A stretch of 7,695 nt of DNA from NCBI GenBank assembly GCA_030612905.1, contig JAUWNA010000084.1, positions 1-7,695 of the forward strand, read 5' to 3'. The position numbers and the translations under genes were made by a program. The notes under the pieces were generated by a model. It did not search any database and was not told the origin of the DNA. It was given only the letters and a program-made list of their open reading frames with translations. Source of the stretch: Promethearchaeota archaeon (GTDB lineage Archaea > Asgardarchaeota > Lokiarchaeia > Sigyniarchaeales > SOKP01). This document shows positions 1 to 5,113 of the stretch, one piece after another; within the stretch, counting starts at the first letter, position 1, and every line of letters begins with the position of its first letter.

Positions 1-387
1 TCTTACATCTTGGTCGATATAGGCTACAAAAGGGGTAATAATAAATCCTTTAGGTGTAAGATGGTCGTCAATAGAGCCCAAAACATTGACAAATGTTTTA
101 GAAATCCCTAGTTCTTCTTCGAGTTCTCTTAACGCCGTATCTAAATAAGAGTTATCAAGTATTGGGTCGAATTTTCCTCCGGGAAACGACATTTCTCCCG
201 AGTGTTTATCTGATTTATTTTTGGTTCTTCGGATTAAAATTAAATCATATGGTTTATCCTTGTATTGAAGAATTAGAAATACGATGGCAGAATTAATAAA
301 ATGATCGTGCGTCAAGCCAAGACGATCTGGAGAATTAAAGTCTTTCAGCTTCTTTCTAATAAAGTTCTCATCAAAAATGAAATCCAT
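1..387 (-). CDS. Nudix hydrolase, CoA-diphosphatase-like (3' part cut off by window edge)
   Basis: I translated this by hand from the ATG at 387-385; it stays open for 129 codons and runs off the left edge, so the C-terminal half is missing. It belongs to the Nudix superfamily. The stretch GEMSFPGGKF (residues 64-73) followed by TALRELEEELGI (84-95) is the extended Nudix box of the NUDT7/CoA pyrophosphatase type; the REL-EEL glutamates would bind the catalytic Mg2+. That family cleaves CoA and related nucleotide diphosphates. It is a close paralogue of the gene upstream: both start MD...IFDEN and share SAxxF, KPYxLILI, GEMSFPGGKF, DTALRE, ITPFVA and IDQ. The gap to that gene's stop is 33 bases on the same strand, so the two are probably cotranscribed. 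Substrate is not provable from sequence; family assignment is firm. Confidence 0.88.
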   Translation of the reverse strand, partial: MDFIFDENFIRKKLKDFNSPDRLGLTHDHFINSAIVFLILQYKDKPYDLILIRRTKNKSDKHSGEMSFPGGKFDPILDNSYLDTALRELEEELGISKTFVNVLGSIDDHLTPKGFIITPFVAYIDQDVR

Positions 388-420
388 ATGTATCAGTATT
401 TTAGATGTTGTATTGAATTG

Positions 421-1131
421 TTAAAATTTCTTAGTAATTTGGTTTCGATATTTGATATACTCTTTTAAATCTTTTATTTTTTCAAGTTTAAATCGCTCCA
501 ACCCTAAGTTTGAAAGAGTGAATCCATATAAGTCCTCTAGAAAAGTTACAATCATATAAGCTGTTGCCCCCCAAATAGTATATTTTTTACCATTTTCTTT
601 ATTGATGTAATTAAAATAGAATATAGGGAACTTATTACCACCAATGTCTACAGCTTGTTCTCGAAATTTTTTTTCATTTAAGAAGAAATCGATAGGAATT
701 TTTAATATTTTCTGAACTTCTCTATCTTCTTTTATTAATTTTTGATTTTGATCAATGATTGCTACAAAAGGGGTGATAATATACTTCGTCATTGTAGGAA
801 AATCGTTAAGACAACCAAGGATCTTAATGCTTTTCCTTGGTACGCCGATCTCCTCTTCAGTTTCTCTTAAAGCGGTGTCTTTTAAGGATTTATCGCTATT
901 AACTTCGAATTTACCGCCTGGAAACGACATTTCACCTCTATGGTTTGTTCCTCTATTTGAACGATGAATTAATATTAATTCGTAGGGTTTTTCTTTGTAT
1001 GGAACGATAGAAAAAAGCACTGCTGAACTTGTAAAAAAATTGTCTTTAAGAGATATTCTCAAAGGTGAATCGCAGTCATAAAGTTTGCTCTTAATAAGAT
1101 TTTCATCGAAAATTAAGTTCAAAGAATCCAT
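421..1131 (-). CDS. Nudix hydrolase, CoA-diphosphatase-like
   Basis: This is a complete 236-residue Nudix hydrolase. GEMSFPGGKF (66-75) precedes DTALRETEEEIGV (85-97), the Nudix box in the UPF0035/NUDT7-8 variant, in which the spacing between the glycine and the REx(2)EE core is slightly longer than in MutT. IHR (55-57) before the box and IWGATAYMI (186-194) near the C-terminus are both typical of CoA diphosphatases (the bacterial form is written IWGATA). The likely reaction is Mg2+-dependent hydrolysis of CoA or acyl-CoA to phosphopantetheine and 3',5'-ADP in the cytoplasm. The ATG at 1131 gives an N-terminus that matches the neighbouring paralogue. It is the first gene of a tandem pair and is divergent from the small zinc-binding gene at 1206, with a 74-base shared promoter region. 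The exact substrate is an inference. Confidence 0.92.
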   Translation of the reverse strand: MDSLNLIFDENLIKSKLYDCDSPLRISLKDNFFTSSAVLFSIVPYKEKPYELILIHRSNRGTNHRGEMSFPGGKFEVNSDKSLKDTALRETEEEIGVPRKSIKILGCLNDFPTMTKYIITPFVAIIDQNQKLIKEDREVQKILKIPIDFFLNEKKFREQAVDIGGNKFPIFYFNYINKENGKKYTIWGATAYMIVTFLEDLYGFTLSNLGLERFKLEKIKDLKEYIKYRNQITKKF

Positions 1132-1170
1132 GAATTTTAGGAAAAATTTTAAGATGGTAATTAATTTAAG

Positions 1171-1180
1171 ATTATAATAT
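1171..1180 (+). promoter_or_regulatory. TATA-like box for the small zinc-binding gene
   Basis: ATTATAATAT lies 26-35 bases before the GTG at 1206 and is preceded by a purine-containing AAG. With the usual archaeal spacing, transcription would start almost at the GTG, so the mRNA may be leaderless; no ribosome-binding site is visible before that start. This is an inference from position and composition in AT-rich DNA. Confidence 0.4.
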
Positions 1181-1205
1181 TCTATCCTAATAAAATTTTT
1201 AGTAA

Positions 1206-1517
1206 GTGTTAAAATTGAAGTTACCTAAAGAACTTAGAGATAAAGGAGACCTTAGCGCTACGGCAAGTAAGGGAAAAAATTGTTCAGTGAAAGACTGTGG
1301 AGAGATCGCTATAAGATCGCTTTCAGAAAATAAATGGAAAACTTACGTTGAGAAAGCAAATTTAAAAATTATTGAGAACAGGCAACATAAAATTTTCCTG
1401 TGCAAAAAACATTATAAAGACGCGAATAAATATAGAAAATCCCAAGAAAAGGTATACCAGAAGAAAGGCTTTTTAGATAATTCCGTTGCTTTAGCTAAAG
1501 GGAAACGTTGGGATTAA
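1206..1517 (+). CDS. Small basic protein with CX4C...CX2H metal-binding motif
   Basis: The protein has 103 residues and a GTG start. Four candidate zinc ligands are visible: C26 and C31 (NCSVKDC), then C66 and H69 (LCKKHY), separated by 34 residues. The rest is rich in lysine, and the C-terminus ends in AKGKRWD. The spacing suggests a single treble-clef or zinc-ribbon-like fold; the basic charge would suit RNA or ribosome binding, but that is only an inference. I do not recognise a named family. No Shine-Dalgarno sequence precedes the GTG, and a TATA-like box about 30 bases upstream suggests a leaderless transcript, which supports this start. It is divergent from the Nudix pair and convergent with the short membrane ORF that follows. 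Confidence 0.75.
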   Translation: MLKLKLPKELRDKGDLSATASKGKNCSVKDCGEIAIRSLSENKWKTYVEKANLKIIENRQHKIFLCKKHYKDANKYRKSQEKVYQKKGFLDNSVALAKGKRWD

Positions 1518-1534
1518 CTTAACCTAAACCGTTT

Positions 1535-1660
1535 TTATGTAATAAAATTCATTAATTCGTAAAGAGAATTAGTTCTAAGATAATCGCTATTTATGATCCC
1601 TATTGTAAGCAAAGATAAGGCAATTATAAAAATTATAAGACCAATTAGTTTTTTCCTCAT
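1535..1660 (-). CDS. Possible 41-residue single-pass membrane protein
   Basis: I found this by translating the gap between the 103-residue protein and the zinc-ribbon protein. It runs from the ATG at 1660-1658 to TAA at 1537-1535. It begins MRKKLIGLIIFIIALSLL, a positively charged start followed by about 20 hydrophobic residues, then a short polar tail (NSDYLRTNSLYELMNF). This is the layout of a one-helix membrane microprotein. It lies 50 bases downstream of the zinc-ribbon gene on the same strand and could be its cotranscribed partner. There is no clear ribosome-binding site, and a hydrophobic ORF of this length can arise by chance in AT-rich DNA. I recognise no homologue. Confidence 0.4.
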   Translation of the reverse strand: MRKKLIGLIIFIIALSLLTIGIINSDYLRTNSLYELMNFIT

Positions 1661-1710
1661 ATTAATCAAAAATAATAATATTCGAAATAAATTAAAAATT
1701 TAGGTTTATA

Positions 1711-2586
1711 TTATTTAGTAAGATTTTCTATAGTCTTGATTTTTATGGCAATTTTTTTTAGTTTTAAATCAAAAGCTTTGCTTTTGGCTTTAAAATCGTC
1801 TTCAGAAATTTCTTTGGCTGAAAATCGTCCTTTGTTTAAGTTTCTCTCCGATTGGAGTTCAGCTTTTTCCATTTTTAATTCCTTAATCCAAATTTTCATT
1901 CCCTCTGTCAAATCTTTTTTCTCCGTTTCGAATTCCTTTTTTTCTTGGTTGTACTTTTCTCGTAGCTTTTCAAACGATTCTTTATCGACTTTGTGTAATT
2001 TAAATTCTTTTGACAGGTTTTTTAATTGAAAGATTTTCTTATCAATATCGTCTTGAATTCTCTGAACAATAAATGGTTTCTCTAATTTTTGCTCTAAATC
2101 GCCTTCTTTTTGTTTTAGTTCAGTTATTAAAGTTTTAATCGCTTCGAGTTTTATATTAACAGTTTTTTTAAATTCTGGATCTACATCGTATCTTGGATCT
2201 TTTACAGATTTCTGAAGTTCTTTCAGCTTTTCAAGCAATATTTGTTTATTTAATTGAGTATCATTATATTCTATGTTCAAGATCATTTGTTCCTTAACTT
2301 CAAAAGGTAAAGGTTTCTCTACAATTTCTTTTTCGTCTTTTTTATCCTTTTTCTTTTTGCCTTTTTTTTCTTGTTTTTCAGACGTCTCTTCGACAGCTTC
2401 TTCTATAATAATTTCCTCAGCGGGTTCTTCCCTATGCTTTTTCTTGTCTTTAATGAAATCTTTAGCTTTCTCGACCTCGGTTTTTTCTGGCTTTTTAACG
2501 CTTGTTAGAACTGGCTTCCCACAGATTATACAAAATTTGTCCGAGTTTTTTAAAGGATTGCCACAAAAGACACAGTATTTAGCCAT
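1711..2586 (-). CDS. Zinc-ribbon protein with long charged coiled-coil tail
   Basis: From the ATG at 2586 the product has 291 residues. The N-terminus, MAKYCVFCGNPL...FCIICGKPV, is a zinc ribbon with ligands C5, C8, C19 and C22. Residues 30-100 are a low-complexity Lys/Glu linker. From about 105 to the end the sequence is helical and heptad-like. It includes two related segments, HKVDKESFEKLREKYNQ (about 199-215) and KEISEDDFKAKSKAFDLK (about 258-275), that resemble the short SHOCT-like helical hairpin often found with zinc ribbons. There is no signal peptide or membrane span, so it is probably cytosolic. An in-frame GTG at 2598 would add four residues. I prefer the ATG because GTGA lies 8 bases before it and the product then starts directly at the zinc ribbon. 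The function is unknown; a scaffold or adaptor role is an inference from the architecture. Confidence 0.85.
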   Translation of the reverse strand: MAKYCVFCGNPLKNSDKFCIICGKPVLTSVKKPEKTEVEKAKDFIKDKKKHREEPAEEIIIEEAVEETSEKQEKKGKKKKDKKDEKEIVEKPLPFEVKEQMILNIEYNDTQLNKQILLEKLKELQKSVKDPRYDVDPEFKKTVNIKLEAIKTLITELKQKEGDLEQKLEKPFIVQRIQDDIDKKIFQLKNLSKEFKLHKVDKESFEKLREKYNQEKKEFETEKKDLTEGMKIWIKELKMEKAELQSERNLNKGRFSAKEISEDDFKAKSKAFDLKLKKIAIKIKTIENLTK

Positions 2587-2606
2587 TTCACTTTTCACTT
2601 CCCGGT

Positions 2607-2620
2607 TTATTTTAAAATAA
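2607..2620. promoter_or_regulatory. 14-bp perfect palindrome at the zinc-ribbon gene promoter
   Basis: TTATTTTAAAATAA reads the same on both strands and sits 21-34 bases upstream of the ATG of the zinc-ribbon gene, next to a TATA-like TTATTATAT (minus strand, 2622-2630). It could be an operator over the transcription start. It is made only of A and T, so chance is a real alternative. Confidence 0.25.
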
Positions 2621-2655
2621 GATATAATAAAATGATATTGTTAACATTTTAAATT

Positions 2656-2672
2656 TTATTGGAGTCCAATAA
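2656..2672. promoter_or_regulatory. 8-1-8 inverted repeat between divergent genes (candidate operator)
   Basis: TTATTGGA-G-TCCAATAA has two perfect 8-base arms around one central base and lies in the 175-base divergent region between the zinc-ribbon gene and selB. It contains G and C bases in an otherwise almost pure A/T region, which makes chance less likely. It is about 30 bases beyond the predicted TATA box of the zinc-ribbon gene and about 35 bases before that of selB, so a dimeric regulator bound here could affect either gene. Which gene it serves cannot be told from sequence. Confidence 0.45.
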
Positions 2673-2704
2673 TTTCACTTATTTTTTATATTAAAAGATA
2701 TTAA

Positions 2705-2716
2705 TTTTAAATAATT
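2705..2716 (+). promoter_or_regulatory. TATA-like box upstream of selB
   Basis: TTTTAAATAATT lies 46-57 bases before the selB ATG. With usual archaeal spacing, the transcript would start near 2740 and carry a leader of about 20 bases. No Shine-Dalgarno sequence is visible in that leader (the bases before ATG are pyrimidine-rich). Several other A/T runs nearby could serve instead, so this is tentative. Confidence 0.3.
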
Positions 2717-2761
2717 ATTAAATTACATCATAGATTCATTTCATTTTTCCTTTTTATTTCA

Positions 2762-4222
2762 ATGATAAAAATTGAGAATAAAATTCCCGTCCATATTGGT
2801 CTTTTTGGTCATATAGATTCTGGTAAGACTGCGTTAGCTGCTGGTTTAAGTGAATTTATATCAACTGCTGGAATTGACGCCCATCCTCAGAGTAAGGAAA
2901 GGGGAATTACAATAGATTTAGGTTTTACTAGTTTTATTTTAGACGAATATTTGATCACCTTAGTAGATGGTCCTGGTCACGCCGATTTGATTAAAATTAG
3001 TGCTTCTTCAGTGGAAATTATTGATTGTGCTCTAATCGTAATTGATATAACTAAAGGTCCTCAGATTCAAACTGGAGAACATATAATAATGATAGAGTCG
3101 CTCAATATAAAAGATGTAATTGTAGTACTTAACAAAATTGATTTATTTAAAGGAGATTTAGATGCAGAAGTTAAGAAAATTAGAGATTTTTTTAGATCGA
3201 CCTCATATGGTTCGGATATACCTATTTTTTCGGTTTCTGCAAAAAGTCAACTCGGAATTGAAGCTTTAAAGCAGGGAATTTTAGAAAAAGTTAAAACTTT
3301 GGATATTGAAAGAAATTACGAAGGAAGTGTTATTATCCCAATTGATCACCATTTTTTAATAAAGGGAAGAGGGGCGGTAATCACTGGAACAATTTTAGAG
3401 GGGAGGTTAAAGTTAAACCAGGATATAGATGTGATCCCGATTAATTCTTCAGGAAGAGTCAAAAATATTCAAATATTTCATCAGAATGTCGATGAAGCTA
3501 AAGCAGGCGATAGAGTTGGAGTTAATATAAAGGGATTAGATATTAAGAAGGTATACCGAGGTTGTTACGCTACAAATAATAAGAACTCGTTCGAATTTTG
3601 CGACCTAGTTGATATTCAAGTAAAGAAAAATAAATTATTCAAACCTAAGACTCAATTTGGAACCCAAGTGCATGTTACAATAGGGATGTTCACAGTTACG
3701 GGGAATTTGTTTCCATATTATGAAAAAAAGGGGAAAAGGATTCAATTAGAAAGTTCGGGTGATTTAAATACTTTTAATGCGTTTTTATGGTTAAACGAAA
3801 AAGTTTTTATTAATAAGGAAAAAAGTACAATGCTTTTAAGTCGATTGGACCTTCCACCGACAAGTTTAAGGATACTCGGTGCAGCTAAATTGATCACGGT
3901 AATTAAAGACCCTCCAGAATTGTTTAAGTTTAAACTAAAGAAAGGATACGTTCAAAACCCCAAACAGACTCAAGGGATCGTTTGTAGCGGTTTAGCCCAA
4001 AGTTACGAAGGAGCTAAAAAAATTATTGGTCGCAAATTGGAGCCCCCATTTACTAAAATTATCGATACATTTGGAACGAAAGGTTTAGTAATTGTAGGGA
4101 TTGAAAAAAGAGACCAAACCGTGAAAAAAGGTGACCCAATCGCTCTAAAAGAATTACGGAGTTTCACATTGAAATCTAAAAAAGATTTAAATTTGCTGAA
4201 AATTATTAATAATATTAAGTGA
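2762..4222 (+). CDS. selB: Selenocysteine-specific elongation factor SelB (eEFSec-like)
   Basis: This 486-residue translational GTPase should deliver Sec-tRNA(Sec) to the ribosome at recoded UGA codons. All GTPase motifs are present: G1 GHIDSGKT (16-23), switch-I RGIT (47-50), G3 DGPGH (69-73), G4 NKID (124-127) and G5 SAK (159-161). ERGITIDLGF separates it from EF-Tu, EF-1A and IF2-gamma. In domain 2, IDHHF (194-198) and YRGC (265-268) correspond by my alignment to the Asp-His and Arg that line the selenocysteine pocket in human eEFSec (recalled as D229, H230 and R285). SRLDLPPTSLRILG (360-373) and DTFGTKGL (435-442) match archaeal SelB domains 3 and 4. Length is close to archaeal SelB; the long bacterial winged-helix tail is absent. 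The ATG at 2762 puts G1 at the expected distance. It is first in an operon with a Roadblock gene and ends in UGA. Confidence 0.95.
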   Translation: MIKIENKIPVHIGLFGHIDSGKTALAAGLSEFISTAGIDAHPQSKERGITIDLGFTSFILDEYLITLVDGPGHADLIKISASSVEIIDCALIVIDITKGPQIQTGEHIIMIESLNIKDVIVVLNKIDLFKGDLDAEVKKIRDFFRSTSYGSDIPIFSVSAKSQLGIEALKQGILEKVKTLDIERNYEGSVIIPIDHHFLIKGRGAVITGTILEGRLKLNQDIDVIPINSSGRVKNIQIFHQNVDEAKAGDRVGVNIKGLDIKKVYRGCYATNNKNSFEFCDLVDIQVKKNKLFKPKTQFGTQVHVTIGMFTVTGNLFPYYEKKGKRIQLESSGDLNTFNAFLWLNEKVFINKEKSTMLLSRLDLPPTSLRILGAAKLITVIKDPPELFKFKLKKGYVQNPKQTQGIVCSGLAQSYEGAKKIIGRKLEPPFTKIIDTFGTKGLVIVGIEKRDQTVKKGDPIALKELRSFTLKSKKDLNLLKIINNIK

Positions 4223-4225
4223 GGT
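4221..4225 (+). promoter_or_regulatory. Ribosome-binding site of the Roadblock gene, overlapping the selB stop
   Basis: GAGGT begins inside the TGA stop of selB (4220-4222) and lies 7 bases before the ATG at 4233. It is the strongest Shine-Dalgarno-like sequence in the window and implies that the two genes are on one mRNA, possibly with coupled translation. Confidence 0.7.
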
Positions 4226-4232
4226 TGTTTAA

Positions 4233-4670
4233 ATGGAAAAAATTGAAACATCAGAAATTAACATCGATCCAGAAATATTGGGAGAAATTATGCAAAGTTT
4301 AGAGAAGTTAGAAAGTTCTACAGATTTGGAGGGTTCTGCAATCGTATCAAAAACAGGATTGAGAATAGCTAGCTCTGAAACTGCCGATATTGTAGCAGAT
4401 ATTTATAGTGCAAGCCCTGCCACATTAATTTCGTTAGGAGAAAAAATCAGCCGTGGTTTGGGACAAGGGGATTTAAGAGAAATTGTAATTAAAGGAGTAA
4501 AAGGTTATACTATTATTTTAGTTGGAGATTCAGATAATAACTTCATGCTTTTTACTAATTCGAAGAAAGGATATAAGCTCGGCTATTATTTCCATAAAAT
4601 GCGTAAAACTTTTAAAGAAATGGAGCCCGTTCTTAAGAAAATTGATTCAAAAGATTTACATACTTCATAA
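4233..4670 (+). CDS. Roadblock/LC7 domain protein
   Basis: This is a 145-residue soluble protein whose central part (about 13-120) has the Roadblock/LC7 pattern. An N-terminal helix, EILGEIMQSLEKLESSTDLEG (residues 14-34 in outline), is followed by SAIVSKTGLRIASSE, a second helix with SASPATLISLGEKI, then the strands REIVIKGVKGYTIILVG and NFMLFTNSKKGYKLG. Family members dimerise and act as scaffolds or regulators of small GTPases (MglB, Ragulator and dynein light chains); Asgard archaea carry many copies. The ATG at 4233 has a strong ribosome-binding site 7 bases upstream and starts 10 bases after selB, so it is cotranscribed with that GTPase. Whether it acts on SelB, or merely shares its operon, is unknown. 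It is convergent with the DUF4430 gene; the 28-base gap contains T-rich tracts that could end transcription. Confidence 0.88.
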   Translation: MEKIETSEINIDPEILGEIMQSLEKLESSTDLEGSAIVSKTGLRIASSETADIVADIYSASPATLISLGEKISRGLGQGDLREIVIKGVKGYTIILVGDSDNNFMLFTNSKKGYKLGYYFHKMRKTFKEMEPVLKKIDSKDLHTS

Positions 4671-4698
4671 ATCATTAGATTTGTAAATTTGCTTATTT

Positions 4699-5082
4699 TT
4701 AAACGTGCTCCCATGTAACAAGATCACCAGATTTTAAGGGATATACTGATGCTCCTACACTAGGGCTAAAGCTATTTATCATATATATCCAACTTCCACT
4801 AACACCGTCAATCGCTCTAACTATTATACCCCAACCGAAATCGTCATATATAATAATACACCATTTCTCTAAGGCATCGAAGGCTGTAGTTTTACCATTA
4901 TCAAGGGTAAAATTCGTTCTTGTTTTGATCGTTCCATTATTATAGTCTACAAACAACGAGATATTCTTTACGCTCTCCAAAGTTTCAGGTTTTTTATACA
5001 AATTAAAATTGAAGATTATCAGAGACGCAAAAGCTGATACACCAATAAGAGTAATTAAAACAAACTTTATTTTCTTTCTCAT
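4699..5082 (-). CDS. Membrane-anchored DUF4430 (transcobalamin C-terminal-like) protein
   Basis: The 127-residue product starts MRKKIKF and has a hydrophobic segment at about 7-25 that acts as an N-terminal membrane anchor or uncleaved signal; no lipobox cysteine is present. Residues 40-127 form one small extracellular domain: SLFVDYNNGTIK, then GKTTAFDALEKW, then IDGVSGSWIYMINSF (91-105), then YPLKSGDLVTWEH (114-126). The W-Y-x-N pattern and the closing GD-x-V-x-W are typical of DUF4430, the domain related to the C-terminal beta domain of intrinsic factor and transcobalamin. Such proteins often occur beside ECF transporters and are suspected of binding cobamides or other ligands. AGGA lies 7 bases before the ATG. 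It follows the large duplicated surface protein by 31 bases in one operon. Ligand binding is an inference. Confidence 0.78.
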   Translation of the reverse strand: MRKKIKFVLITLIGVSAFASLIIFNFNLYKKPETLESVKNISLFVDYNNGTIKTRTNFTLDNGKTTAFDALEKWCIIIYDDFGWGIIVRAIDGVSGSWIYMINSFSPSVGASVYPLKSGDLVTWEHV

Positions 5083-5113
5083 AAAATCTTCCTAAAAATA
5101 TAAAAAAAAAGTT

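Noticed and set aside
755..967. 70-codon open frame on the plus strand
   Set aside because: It lies wholly antisense to the second Nudix gene, whose motifs are unmistakable, and its translation shows no domain pattern.
1736..2029. 97-codon Phe/Ser-rich plus-strand frame
   Set aside because: It is antisense to the Lys/Glu-rich coiled coil; Lys and Glu codons read backwards give Phe, Leu and Ser, so this is a composition artefact.
2273..2620. 115-codon plus-strand frame that looks like a membrane protein
   Set aside because: It is antisense to the Lys/Glu linker and zinc ribbon; the apparent hydrophobicity comes from reverse-complemented Lys codons.
4003..4251. 82-codon minus-strand frame
   Set aside because: It is antisense to the conserved C-terminal domain of SelB and the start of the Roadblock gene.
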